Made by a program: the position numbers and the translations under genes. Under the pieces are notes generated by a model. It did no database searches and was not told the DNA's origin. It was given only the letters and a program-made list of their open reading frames with translations. DNA of 64,000 bases, taken from the NCBI GenBank assembly GCA_963825255.1, contig CAWGSF010000009.1:744001-808000 (forward strand), read 5' to 3'. Positions within the stretch are counted from its first letter, which is position 1, and the number at the start of each line of letters is the position of its first letter. Origin of the DNA: JAIBJN01 sp963825255 (GTDB lineage: Bacteria; Actinomycetota; Thermoleophilia; Gaiellales; Gaiellaceae). Positions 34,114 through 44,901 of this stretch are shown here, piece after piece.

Positions 34114-34806
34114 TGGGCCTCGGTGCCCTGCGCGTCCTGGTCGCCGAGGCGATCGGGCACGTTCGCGCTCGTCTTCGCGGGCGCGGGCGCGATCATGGTC
34201 GACGCGAAGACGGGCGCGCTCGGCCACGTCGGCGTCGCCATCACGTTCGGGCTCGTGATCATGGTGATGGTCTACGCCCTCGGCCACGTCTCGGGCGCGC
34301 ACTTCAATCCGGCCGTCACGTTCGCCTTCGCTCTCACCCGACATTTCCCGTGGCCGCGGGCGGCCGCCTACTGGACCGCACAGGTGGCCGGCGCGATCCT
34401 GGCAGCGTTCCTCCTGCGCGCCTCGCTCGGCGACATCGCCCACGTCGGCGCGACGCTTCCCTCCGGCTCCGAGGCCCAGTCGTTCCTCTGGGAGGTCGTC
34501 ATGACCTTCTTCCTCATGCTCGTGATCATGGCCGTCGCGACCGACACGCGCGCCGTCGGCGAGGCCGCTGCGATCGCGATCGGGGGCACGGTCGGGCTCG
34601 ACGCCATGTTCGGCGGGCCGATCTCGGGCGCGTCGATGAACCCGGCCCGTTCGATCGGCCCGGCGCTCGCCTCGGGCGACCTGCACGCGCTCTGGCTCTA
34701 CATCGTCGCGCCGCTCGTCGGCGCGTCGATCGGCGCGCTCGTCTACCAGTTCGTGCGGGCGGAGCCGAGCGAGCGCGTCTCTGCCCGGGCCGAGGAGTCG
34801 GCATGA
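34113..34806 (+). CDS. Aquaglyceroporin in ars operon, AqpS-like (frameshifted near 34158)
   Basis: MIP channel with both NPA boxes: HFNPAVTF and SMNPARSIGPAL. Six helices are seen. The start MGLGALRVLVAEAIG joins TFALVFAGAGAIMV once one extra C at 34158 is removed. In Sinorhizobium, AqpS in an ars operon lets internally formed arsenite leave the cell. No ArsB or Acr3 pump is present nearby, so this channel is the likely exit path. It overlaps arsC by four bases. Confidence 0.85.
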
Positions 34807-35217
34807 GCCGCGTCCTCTTCGTCTGCGTGCAGAACGCCGGCCGCTCGCAGATGGCCGAGGCGCTCTTCGCCGCTGCGGCAGAGGGTCGCCACGAGGCGCG
34901 CTCCGCGGGGACCGCTCCCGCGCGCCACGTCGCACCCGGAGGTGGTCGAGGTCATGCGCGAGCTCGATTTCGAGCTCGCCGGGCGCGTGCCCCACCGGCT
35001 CGAGCAGGCCGATGCCGACTGGGCGGACGTCGTCGTGACGATGGGGTGCGGCGATGCCTGCCCGTACATCCCCGGCAAGCGTTACGTCGACTGGGAGCTC
35101 GACGACCCGCACGGCCTGCCGGTCGACGACGTACGCCGCATTCGGGACGAGGTCGCCGCGCGGACGCGCTCTCTCGCCCGGGAGCTCGACGCTCACTCGG
35201 CATACTCCGACCTGTGA
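34803..35217 (+). CDS. arsC: Arsenate reductase, LMW phosphatase/thioredoxin type (frameshifted near 34932)
   Basis: Reduces arsenate to arsenite. P-loop CVQNAGRSQMAE (CX5R) at the N-terminus. A resolving Cys pair is likely in MGCGDACPYIPG, with YVDWELDDP following. One extra base near 34932 separates GTAPARHV from HPEVVEVMRELDF; the corrected protein is about 137 aa, as in the family. It supplies arsenite to ArsM and the aquaporin. Confidence 0.88.
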
Positions 35218-35432
35218 CCGGACGGCGGCTCACGAGCGAAGGCGCGCGCAAGCTCGGCGAGCGTGAGCGGGAGGCCGGCCTCGATCCCGACGACGAGGCG
35301 GCCCGGTGGCTGGCGGAAAACGATCCGCGGCCTGAGCCGCCGCCGCCGAAGTCCACCCGCAAGTCCAAGGGCCTGCACCGGTGGCGGCAGCGGCGGGGCC
35401 CCGGTGGAGCCGGAGCGGGCCCGAGCCTATAG
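35214..35432 (+). CDS. Small basic hypothetical protein at the end of the ars operon
   Basis: 72 residues (VTGRRLTSEGARKLGERERE...), with DPDDEAARWLAENDPRP and a basic tail (KSTRKSKGLHRWRQRR). GTG overlaps the arsC stop (GTGA). No domain is recognised; the charged low-complexity sequence makes it uncertain. Confidence 0.5.
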   Translation: MTGRRLTSEGARKLGEREREAGLDPDDEAARWLAENDPRPEPPPPKSTRKSKGLHRWRQRRGPGGAGAGPSL

Positions 35433-35433
35433 T
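35428..35433 (+). promoter_or_regulatory. Candidate leaderless -10 (TATAGT)
   Basis: TATAGT, 6 nt, ATG 35440; no ribosome site. Confidence 0.5.
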
Positions 35434-35439
35434 CCCTGG

Positions 35440-37332
35440 ATGTACGCGCTTCCCGCGACGCCCGCGCTGGCCCCGACGCCGCCGCCCATCGTCGCCCGCT
35501 GCAACGTGGAGGCGCGCTCGATCTCGCGCCGCGTGAAGTGCGGGTGGGTCGTGTTCCCGCTCGACCGCACGAAGCCGGGCGGCAAGAAGATCCGGGTCTA
35601 CTTCGAGCTGTACCCGCGCCGGGACCGGAAGCATCCGGCGAGCTCCACGGTCGTCTCGCTGGAGGGCGGCCCGGGGTTCCCGGTCAGCCTCGACCGGTCG
35701 GCGCGCGCGGAGATCTGGCGACCGGTCGGGAAGCACCGGAACCTGCTCCTCGTCGACCTGCGCGGGACGGGGAGGAGCGATGCGCTCGCCTGCAAGGCCT
35801 TCGCGAACGCCGCCAGGGGCTACGTCGCCCGGGCGGGGCGGTGCGCCAGGCAGATCGGGCCGAAGCGGGACCTCTACTCGACGGCGCAGGCGGTCCTCGA
35901 CGTCGAGGGGGTGCTGCGGGCGCTCCACCTGAGGAAGATCGACCTGTACGGGGACTCGTACGGCTCGTATGCGTCCGAGGCGTACGCGCTCCGCTTCCCG
36001 GGCCGGCTCCGGTCGCTCACGCTGGACGGCACGTACCCGCTCCCCGGCACGGATCCCGCCTGGGCCGACCTCCTGGAGGCGATCCGGCGTGGCCTCCATC
36101 TCGTGTGCGACCGCTGGCCGCACTGCCCGGCGCGGGAACGGGGAGTCGATCCCGTCGAGCTGGTCGCCCGATTCGCCGATCGCGTGCGCGCGAAGCCGAT
36201 CCTCGGCTTCGCGCCCGACGGGGACGGAACGCGCACGCGCGTCCGGCTGAACGAGGACGCGTTCGTCCAGGTCGTCTCCGCCGGCTACTGGCATCCGGCA
36301 CTGTGGCGCGACATCCTCGCGGCCGTCGTCGCCGCCAACCGCGGCGACGACGGCCCGATCCTCCGCCTGGGCGCCGAGACGGTGACCGTCGAGGCGGGGC
36401 CCGCCGACCCGGACTACTGGTCGGACGCCCTCTACCTCTCCGTGATCTGCCACGACTACCCGCAGCTCTGGGATCCGGCCACGCCGATGGGCGACCGCCC
36501 CGCCGAGGTCGATAGCCGCGTTGCCGCCTACCCACCCGGCACCTGGGAGCCCTTCACCGCCTCGGCGTGGCTCGGCACCGACTACGAGGGCGCCCTCGCG
36601 TGCCTCAGGTGGCCGTCTCCGCTTCGCCCGGACCCGCCCGACCCGCCCGGCGCCGCCTACCCGGACGTTCCGACCCTCGTCCTCAACGGCGACCTGGACA
36701 CGATCACGGCGTCGTCGGGAGCGGTCGAGGTAGCGAACAGGTTCCCGGGCTCGACCTTCGTCGAGATGGCGAACTCCTTCCACGTGACCGCGATCTACGA
36801 CCACGACCACTGCGCCTCGCGGATCTACGTCCGCTTCGTCCGGACGCTCGACCCGGGGGACACGTCGTGCGCCCAGCGGATCGCCGAGGTCCACGTCGTC
36901 CGAAACTTCCCGAGGTCGCTCGCGGGCGTGAGGCCGGCCCGCTCCCTGCCCGGGGACGAGTCCCGCCGCGTCCAGCGGCGGCTCGCCGCCGCCGCCGCGC
37001 ACACGGTCGCCGACGTCCAGTCGCGCTGGTACGTGAACTACGACGGGACGAGCGTCGGGCTTCGGGGCGGGCGCTGGTCCTACGGCGGGACCGATGCGGT
37101 CGGGTTCAGGCTCCGGAGCGTGCAGTTCGTGCCCGGCGTGCTGGTGTCGGGGCGCGCGACGTGGCGCGAGGCGACGGACGGGTCGGTGCGTGCCGAGGTG
37201 AACGTCGTCGGCCCGCACGGGCTCACGGGCTCGCTTGCCATTCGCTGGTCGCTGCAGCAGCAGCACGCGCGAGCGACGCTCACCGGAACGGTCGGCGGCA
37301 GGTCGCTGCGCGCGACGATGCTCGCGCCCTAG
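35440..37332 (+). CDS. Alpha/beta hydrolase, S33-like peptidase family with C-terminal extension
   Basis: 630 aa. Oxyanion region SLEGGPGFPVS near residue 72, LLLVDLRGTGRSD, nucleophile elbow GDSYGSYAS near 170, Asp in LVLNGDLDTIT and His in NSFHVTAIYD, so the triad looks complete. TAP-like C-terminal part of the fold, then about 150 extra residues with beta pattern. No clear signal peptide, though the N-terminus is Ala/Pro-rich. It is likely an aminopeptidase or exported hydrolase. The last codons overlap the convergent gene's stop (CTAG). Confidence 0.78.
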   Translation: MYALPATPALAPTPPPIVARCNVEARSISRRVKCGWVVFPLDRTKPGGKKIRVYFELYPRRDRKHPASSTVVSLEGGPGFPVSLDRSARAEIWRPVGKHRNLLLVDLRGTGRSDALACKAFANAARGYVARAGRCARQIGPKRDLYSTAQAVLDVEGVLRALHLRKIDLYGDSYGSYASEAYALRFPGRLRSLTLDGTYPLPGTDPAWADLLEAIRRGLHLVCDRWPHCPARERGVDPVELVARFADRVRAKPILGFAPDGDGTRTRVRLNEDAFVQVVSAGYWHPALWRDILAAVVAANRGDDGPILRLGAETVTVEAGPADPDYWSDALYLSVICHDYPQLWDPATPMGDRPAEVDSRVAAYPPGTWEPFTASAWLGTDYEGALACLRWPSPLRPDPPDPPGAAYPDVPTLVLNGDLDTITASSGAVEVANRFPGSTFVEMANSFHVTAIYDHDHCASRIYVRFVRTLDPGDTSCAQRIAEVHVVRNFPRSLAGVRPARSLPGDESRRVQRRLAAAAAHTVADVQSRWYVNYDGTSVGLRGGRWSYGGTDAVGFRLRSVQFVPGVLVSGRATWREATDGSVRAEVNVVGPHGLTGSLAIRWSLQQQHARATLTGTVGGRSLRATMLAP

Positions 37333-37808
37333 AGATTCTCCCCGGACGGGGTCGGCTGGTGGCCGCGGACCGTCGTGTCGAGGATCTCGCGGACGCGCGT
37401 CGGCTCGGTCAGCGCCTTGAACTCGAGCGGGCCGCCCTCGGAGCCGGCCGTGTCGATCTCGAGGGTGCCGACGCCGAACAGTCGGTCGAAGAGCGTCTGA
37501 TGCAGTGTGAGGTCCTGCACGCGCTCGAGGCGCGCCGTCTGCTCGTCCACGGAGACGAGGCCGTGGCGGACGAAGACGCGGCGATCTGTGATCGTGTACT
37601 TCCAGCGGACCGTCTCGAGCAGCGCCCAGCCGACGGAGACGGCGAGGAGGATCAGCCCGACGATGACGGTCGCGCTCTTCGAGACGTCCGCCCACACGAG
37701 GACGGCGACCACGGCCGCCGTCAGCAGGATCCCCGGAACGACGATCGAGAGGCGTCCTCGCCACGACGGTCTCCCCGACCAGACCACCTGCTCGCCCGCG
37801 GCGACCAC
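37329..37808 (-). CDS. Membrane protein with bacterial PH domain (YdbS-like)
   Basis: 159 aa: two adjacent helices (LSIVVPGILLTAAVVAVLVW and VIVGLILLAVSVGWALL) followed by a bPH2-type domain (YTITDRRVFVRHGLVSVDEQ...RVQDLTLHQTLFDRLFGVGTLEI). Function unknown. GTG follows TACGGT by 6 nt and is divergent from the kinase gene. Confidence 0.75.
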   Translation of the reverse strand: MVAAGEQVVWSGRPSWRGRLSIVVPGILLTAAVVAVLVWADVSKSATVIVGLILLAVSVGWALLETVRWKYTITDRRVFVRHGLVSVDEQTARLERVQDLTLHQTLFDRLFGVGTLEIDTAGSEGGPLEFKALTEPTRVREILDTTVRGHQPTPSGENL

Positions 37809-37814
37809 GGCTCG

Positions 37815-37820
37815 ACCGTA
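37815..37820 (-). promoter_or_regulatory. Candidate leaderless -10 (TACGGT) of the PH-domain gene
   Basis: 6 nt before GTG 37808 on the minus strand. Confidence 0.45.
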
Positions 37821-37842
37821 TCAGGCCGACCCGGAAGGGCGC

Positions 37843-37848
37843 TAGATT
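37843..37848 (+). promoter_or_regulatory. Candidate leaderless -10 (TAGATT) of the Kdp kinase
   Basis: 7 nt before GTG 37856. Together with 37815 it forms a compact divergent promoter. Confidence 0.45.
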
Positions 37849-37855
37849 TCGCCCG

Positions 37856-39280
37856 GTGACGGACGCCGCCGCGTTCGGCAGGACGCTCGTCGTTCCCGGA
37901 CGGCGGCGACGGATCGCGGGCGTGCTGGCGAGCGTCGCGGCGCTCGCGCTCGTCACCGGGGCGATCTATCTCTGCAAGCAGTTCGCGCCCGTTCTCAGTC
38001 TCGGCGTCCTCTATCTCTTCGCCGTCCTCCCGATCGCGGTCGTGTGGGGACGTGCGTACGCGATCCCGGTCGCCGTCGCGAGCGTCGGCCTCTTCAACTT
38101 CCTCTTCCTCCCGCCGGTCTACACGTTCACGCTCGCGGACGAGGAGAACTGGTTCGCGCTCGCCGTCTACCTCGTCGTCGCGTCGGTCGTCGGCGACCTG
38201 GCCGTGCGGTCGCGCCGGCGGGCGGCCGAGGCCGAGCAGCGCGGGCGCGAGGAGGCGCTGCTCGCCGAGATGGCGGCCGCATTCCTGCAGAGCGAGAGCG
38301 CGGCCTCGGAGCTCGAGCGGTACGAGCCGGCGCTCGCCGACGTGCTCCATACGGATGGCGCGCGCGTCGTTCTCGGCCGACCGACCGAGCAGCCTCCAGG
38401 TGAATCGCCGCTCGAGCTCATGGCCGGGGAGCGGCTCGTCGGCATCCTCTACGTGCGCGAAGGCCCCGAGCCCAACCTCGCGATCCGGCGCCGCTTCCTG
38501 CCCGCGCTTGCTTCCCTGATCGCCGTCGCCACCGACCGCGAGCGGCTCGGGAAAGACGCGATCGAGGCCGAGGCCCTCCGGCGAAGCGACTCCATCAAGA
38601 CGGCCGTACTTCAGGCGGTCAGCCACGATCTCCGCTCGCCGCTCACGGCCATCCGGGTCGCGGCCGAGAGCCTCCAGAGCCCCACGCTCTCGCTCGACGA
38701 GGCTGATAGAGCGGCCCTCCTCGAGACGGTGCGCCTCGAGGCGAACCGACTGGAGCGCGTCGTCGCGAACCTCCTCGACCTCTCACGGCTCCAGGCGGGT
38801 GCCGCTCACCCGAACCGGGAGCTGTGGTCGGTCGACGAGCTCCTCTCCCGCGCGCTCGACCAGCTGGGCCCGAGCTCGAGCCGCATCGAGCTCTCTCTGC
38901 CCCCTGACACGCCCGTGCTCGAGGTGGACGCCCTCCAGGTCGAGCGGGCCCTCGTCAACCTCCTCGAGAACTCGCTCAAGTTCTCCCCGCCGGAGGAGGC
39001 CGTGCACGTGCGCGTCACGACCACGCGCAAGGAGGTCATCGTCCGCATCGTCGACCGGGGCCCCGGCCTGCCGGAGGCCGAGCTCGAGCGCGTGTTCGAG
39101 CCGTTCCACCAGGCGGTCGCCCCTGAAGAGCTCCGCGGCACCGGCCTCGGGCTGGCGATCGCGAGGGGCTTCGCCGAGGCGAACGGCGGCCGGGTCTGGG
39201 CGGAGTCGCAGCCCGGGCAAGGGGCCTCCTTCGCCCTCGCCCTTCCCGTCGTCGAGGCGCCCGTCGGGGCCGAGGCGTGA
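37856..39280 (+). CDS. KdpD-type sensor kinase lacking the N-terminal KdpD/Usp domains
   Basis: Residues 1-125 form the four-helix DUF4118 membrane domain (LGVLYLFAVLPIAVVWGRAY, VGLFNFLFLPPVYTFTL). A GAF-like stretch follows, then HisKA with VSHDLRSPLTAI and HATPase_c with NLLENSLKFSPP, DRGPGLP and GTGLGLAIARG. The ATP-sensing KdpD domain that normally precedes the membrane part is missing and is encoded separately at 44902. GTG of kdpE overlaps its stop. Confidence 0.88.
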   Translation: MTDAAAFGRTLVVPGRRRRIAGVLASVAALALVTGAIYLCKQFAPVLSLGVLYLFAVLPIAVVWGRAYAIPVAVASVGLFNFLFLPPVYTFTLADEENWFALAVYLVVASVVGDLAVRSRRRAAEAEQRGREEALLAEMAAAFLQSESAASELERYEPALADVLHTDGARVVLGRPTEQPPGESPLELMAGERLVGILYVREGPEPNLAIRRRFLPALASLIAVATDRERLGKDAIEAEALRRSDSIKTAVLQAVSHDLRSPLTAIRVAAESLQSPTLSLDEADRAALLETVRLEANRLERVVANLLDLSRLQAGAAHPNRELWSVDELLSRALDQLGPSSSRIELSLPPDTPVLEVDALQVERALVNLLENSLKFSPPEEAVHVRVTTTRKEVIVRIVDRGPGLPEAELERVFEPFHQAVAPEELRGTGLGLAIARGFAEANGGRVWAESQPGQGASFALALPVVEAPVGAEA

Positions 39281-39975
39281 CCGGGGCCCGGGTGCTCGTC
39301 GTCGACGACGAGCCGCAGATCCTCCGGGCTCTCCAGACGACGTTGAAGGGCGCCGGGTACGAGGTCGACACGGCGGTGAACGGAGAGGAGGCGCTCACGG
39401 CGGCGGCCGTGAGGCCGCCGGAGGCCGTGATCCTCGACCTCGTCCTTCCCGACCGGAGCGGCGTCGACATCTGCCGCGAGCTCCGAGGCTGGTCGGCCGT
39501 CCCGATCCTGATTCTCTCGGCCGTCGGCGAGGAGCGCGAGAAGGTGGCGGCCCTCGACGCCGGCGCCGACGACTACGTCACGAAGCCGTTCGGCGTCGAC
39601 GAGCTCCTCGCCCGCCTGCGCGCCGCGCTTCGGCGCGCCCAGCCTTCCCGCGAGCCCGTCCTCACGGTCGGCGAGCTCTCGATCGACCTCGAGAAGCACG
39701 CGGTCTTCCGGGCGGGCGAGCGGATCAAGCTGACGCCGCACGAGTTCGGCATGCTCCGTTTCCTCGCCGAGAACGAGGGAAAGCTCCTGACACACCGGAT
39801 GATCCTGCGGGAGGTCTGGGGGCCCGCCTACCAGGTCGAGTCGCACTACCTCCACGTGTACGTGTCCCAGCTCCGGCGCAAGATCGAGCCCGACCCGGCG
39901 CGCCCTCGCTACATCCTCACCGAGCCGGGCGCGGGCTACCGGCTCGTCGCTCCCGCGCCGCAGCTCACCCCTTGA
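39277..39975 (+). CDS. kdpE: Potassium-responsive response regulator KdpE
   Basis: OmpR-family activator. Receiver: VLVVDDEPQ at the start, phospho-Asp in VILDLVLPDRSG and the conserved Lys in YVTKPFGVDELL. Winged helix DNA-binding part: LTPHEFGMLRFLAENEGKLL and HVYVSQLRRKIEP. At 232 aa it is typical. Its own last codons already contain the first half-site of the direct-repeat array that precedes the kdp structural genes. Confidence 0.92.
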   Translation: MTGARVLVVDDEPQILRALQTTLKGAGYEVDTAVNGEEALTAAAVRPPEAVILDLVLPDRSGVDICRELRGWSAVPILILSAVGEEREKVAALDAGADDYVTKPFGVDELLARLRAALRRAQPSREPVLTVGELSIDLEKHAVFRAGERIKLTPHEFGMLRFLAENEGKLLTHRMILREVWGPAYQVESHYLHVYVSQLRRKIEPDPARPRYILTEPGAGYRLVAPAPQLTP

Positions 39976-40036
39976 GCAATTCTTGAGGCGCAGGCTCGGA
40001 CTCCTGAGCCTGCGCTGACGAGCGGCCTCCTACGGT
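39972..40036 (+). promoter_or_regulatory. Predicted KdpE box array and -10 of the kdp operon
   Basis: TTGAG (39972), TTGAG (39983), CTGAG (40004) and CTGAC (40015) form two 11-bp direct-repeat pairs 21 bp apart; TACGGT (40031) follows 16 bp after the last, then 6 nt and ATG. The array at 58676 has exactly the same spacing. An inverted repeat GCGCAGGCTC/GAGCCTGCGC (39988-40015) overlaps and could terminate kdpE transcripts. Confidence 0.7.
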
Positions 40037-40042
40037 GGTCGC

Positions 40043-40356
40043 ATGGCCATTCGATCGGAGACCGCGCCAGCCGACGTCGCGAGCGACGACGCCTCGCGTC
40101 CTCGGTCCGGCGCCACGCCGGCGAGGAGGCCGCCCTCCTCAGGCGGGGAGGCGTCGTCGACTTCCGTGAGATCTCACGCCGCGTGGCGCTCTACGAGTTG
40201 ATCGCGCTCCGCCTGGACGCTGTCGACATCCCGATCGAGCCACACGGTCTCGAGCGGGTGCGGAGCCTCCTCGACGAGGGACCGCGGCCCGAGCGCGCCC
40301 ACGGGCGCGCTGACGCGTGGGCCCCGGCCCTCCTCGATCTGGGCTCCGGGGACTGA
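40043..40356 (+). CDS. Small protein before kdpF (probable frameshift)
   Basis: ATG 40043 opens a frame (MAIRSETAPADVASDD...) that soon becomes low-complexity, while a second frame reads well from about 40130: GGVVDFREISRRVALYELIALRLDAVDIP and onward to TGA 40356. It is probably one ~100-residue helical protein with a single-base error near 40090-40130. No family is recognised. As the first gene after the KdpE array it may belong to the kdp system. Confidence 0.45.
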
Positions 40357-40357
40357 C

Positions 40358-40441
40358 GTGGTCGACCTCCTCGGCGTCGCGATCAGCGTCGCCTGCTTCG
40401 CCTTCGCCCTCCTGCTCATCTACGTGTTCGACCGGGTCTGA
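40358..40441 (+). CDS. 27-residue single-TM peptide in the kdp operon
   Basis: GTG 40358 to TGA 40441: one membrane helix (LLGVAISVACFAFALLLIYV) ending in FDRV. It overlaps the next small gene (TGATG). Short peptides of this kind are often seen just before kdpF/kdpA; role unknown. Confidence 0.6.
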   Translation: MVDLLGVAISVACFAFALLLIYVFDRV

Positions 40442-40522
40442 TGGGGGCGGAGAACCTGGTCCTGCTCCTGATCGCGATCGGCATCTTCGCGTACCTCGTC
40501 TTCGTCCTCTTCCGCGGGCTGA
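40441..40522 (+). CDS. kdpF: KdpF-like small membrane peptide (probable frameshift near 40516)
   Basis: ATG 40441 gives MGAENLVLLLIAIGIFAYLV then FVLFRG; KdpF peptides are one helix of about 25-30 residues that stabilise the Kdp complex. As written the frame runs on across kdpA; removing one G from CGCGGG gives a stop at 40520-40522. It lies 12 bp before kdpA. Confidence 0.6.
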
Positions 40523-40534
40523 GAACCCCTCTAG

Positions 40535-42236
40535 ATGAGCGGCTCCGGGATCGGGCAGATCGTCTTCTACGCGGTCGTCCTCGTCCTCCTCGCGTATCCC
40601 CTCGGCCGCTACATGGCCTGGGTCTACTCGGACGGCTTCCGCCTCCCCCGCTGGCTCGGCCTCCCCGAGCGGGGCTTCTACCGGCTCGTCGGCACGGGGC
40701 CCGACCGCGGGCAGGACTGGAAGGGCTACGCGAAGACGGCGCTCGTCTTCATGGGCGCGTTCGCGGTCCTCCTCTACCTCATCCTCCGCCTCCAGCGATT
40801 GCTGCCCCTCAACCCGGCCGACCTCCCGGGCGTGCTCCCGCACATCGCCATGAACACGACGGCGAGCTTCGTCACGAACACGAACTGGCAGTACTACGCG
40901 GGCGAGAGCACGATGTCCTACCTCAGCCAGATGGCGGGCCTGGCCGTGCAGAACTTCGTCTCGGCCGCGATCGGGATGGCGGTGCTCGCGGCCTTCGTGC
41001 GCGGGCTCGCCCGCCGCTCGACGAGGGAGCTCGGGAACTTCTGGGTCGACCTCTATCGCTCGCTCGCCTACATCCTCCTGCCGCTCGCCGTCGTCCTCAC
41101 GGTCGTCCTCGTCTCCCAGGGCGTCACGCAGACGTTCTCCGGCTACGAGACCGTGACGACGCTCGAGGGCGGAGAGCAGACGATCGCGCGCGGCCCCGTC
41201 GCCTCGCAGATCGCCATCAAGCAGCTCGGCACGAACGGAGGTGGCTACTTCAACTCGAACTCGGCCGTCCCGTTCGAGAACCCGAACGGCATCACGAACC
41301 TCCTCGAGGTGCTCTCCATCCTGCTGATCCCGGCGGCGCAGGTCTTCATGTTCGGGCGCATGGCCAACATGCGCCGGCAGGCGTGGCCCATCTTCGCGGC
41401 CATGTTCGCCATGTTCGCCGTCGGCGTGGCCGTCGCCTATCCGAGCGAGCAGCACGGCTCGCAGGTCCTGCGCGCGTCCGGGGTCGACCTGACGCAGACG
41501 CGCGGACTCGAGCGGGGGCAACATGGCCGACAAGGAGGTCCGCTTCGGCATCGCCAACACGGCCCTCTGGGCGACGGCCACGACGAACGCCTCCAACGGG
41601 TCCGTCAACGGCGGCCACGACGCCCTCACCGCGTCGGGCGGCGCCGTGCCCATCGTGAACATGTTCACGGGCGAGGTGATCTTCGGCGGCGTCGGCTCGG
41701 GCCTCTACGGCATGTTCTTCTACGTCTTCATCGCCGTCTTCATCGCCGGCCTCATGGTGGGGCGGACGCCCGAGTACCTGGGCAAGAAGATCGAAGCGCG
41801 CGAGATCAAGCTCGCCGCGGTCGGGGCGCTCTTCGTCCCGACCATGGTCCTCGTCCTCACGGCGATCTCGGTGGTGACGGCCTCGGGCCTCGAATCTGTG
41901 TACAACCCGAAGCCGCACGGGTTCAGCGAGGCGCTGTACGCGTACGACTCGCAGTCGAACAACAACGGCAGCGCCTTCGCCGGCTACGGGGCGACCGACT
42001 TCTCGGCCCTCATGGGCACGCTCGCCCTTTGGCTCGGGCGCTTCACCCCGATGCTGGCCGCGCTCGCCCTCGCCGGATCCCTCGCGGGGAAGCGGCCCGT
42101 CCCCGCCTCTGCCGGCACGTTCCGCACCGACGGGGCGACCTTCGCGGTGCTCCTCGTCGGCGTCATCGTCCTCACGGCCGGGCTCATGATCTTCCCGGCG
42201 CTCACCCTCGGCCCGATCGTGGAGTCGCTCCTCTGA
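40535..42236 (+). CDS. kdpA: Potassium-transporting ATPase subunit A (frameshifted near 41515)
   Basis: K+-selective subunit of KdpFABC, related to the SKT channel family. Four pore loops are seen, e.g. NTTASFVTNTNWQYY, IKQLGTNGGGYFNSNSA, NTALWATATTNASNGSVN and SQSNNNGSAFAGY. An extra G in the run GGGGG (41514-41518) breaks the frame between LTQTRGLER and GNMADKEVRFG. Corrected length is about 566 aa. TGA overlaps the ATG of kdpC. Confidence 0.93.
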
Positions 42237-42813
42237 TGCGCGCGTTCGTCGGATCCCTCGCTGCGCTCGTCGTTCTCACGATCGTCTTCGGCTTCGCCTA
42301 CCCGGCGATCATGACGGGGTTCGCGCAGGTCGCCTTCCCCGACAAGGCCGACGGGAGCATCGTCGAGGCCGACGGTCGTCCGGTCGGCTCCTCGCTCGCC
42401 GCCCAGGCGTTCACGAAGCCGGAGTACTTCCACCCGCGCCCGTCCGCCGTCGACTACAACGCGGCCGGGACGAGCTTCGCCAACCTGGGGCCGACCAACC
42501 CCGATCTGGCCGCGGCCGTCGACGAGCAGGCGCAGGCGATCCTCGAGCTCGAAGGGCCCTACAACCCCGGGCTCGAGATCGGCGACATCCCGGTCGACGC
42601 GGTCACCACGTCGGCCTCGGGCATCGACCCGCACATCTCGCCCGCCTACGCGCAGCTCCAGGCGGCGCGCGTCGCCGAGGTGCGCGGCCTCCCGCTGGAG
42701 CGGGTCCAGGAGCTGATCGACGACGCGACCGACGGGCGCGCGCTCGGGTTCCTGGGCGAGCCCGGCGTCAACGTGCTCGAGCTCAACATCGCACTCGACG
42801 AGGAGACCGCCTG

Positions 42814-42814
<1 letters not shown>
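42236..42814 (+). CDS. kdpC: Potassium-transporting ATPase subunit C
   Basis: One N-terminal helix (LAALVVLTIVFGFAYPAIMTG) and a periplasm-side domain with GSSLAAQAFTKPEYFHPRPS and DPHISPAYAQLQAARVAEVRG, both KdpC hallmarks. 192 aa. Here kdpC precedes kdpB, whereas most operons run A-B-C. It overlaps both neighbours by one to three bases. Confidence 0.95.
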
Positions 42815-44874
<2,060 letters not shown>

Positions 44875-44888
44875 TCCGTCGCCCGCCC

Positions 44889-44894
44889 TAGGAT
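44889..44894 (+). promoter_or_regulatory. Candidate leaderless -10 (TAGGAT) of the KdpD sensor gene
   Basis: 7 nt before GTG 44902. Confidence 0.45.
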
Positions 44895-44901
44895 TGGGGC
44901 G

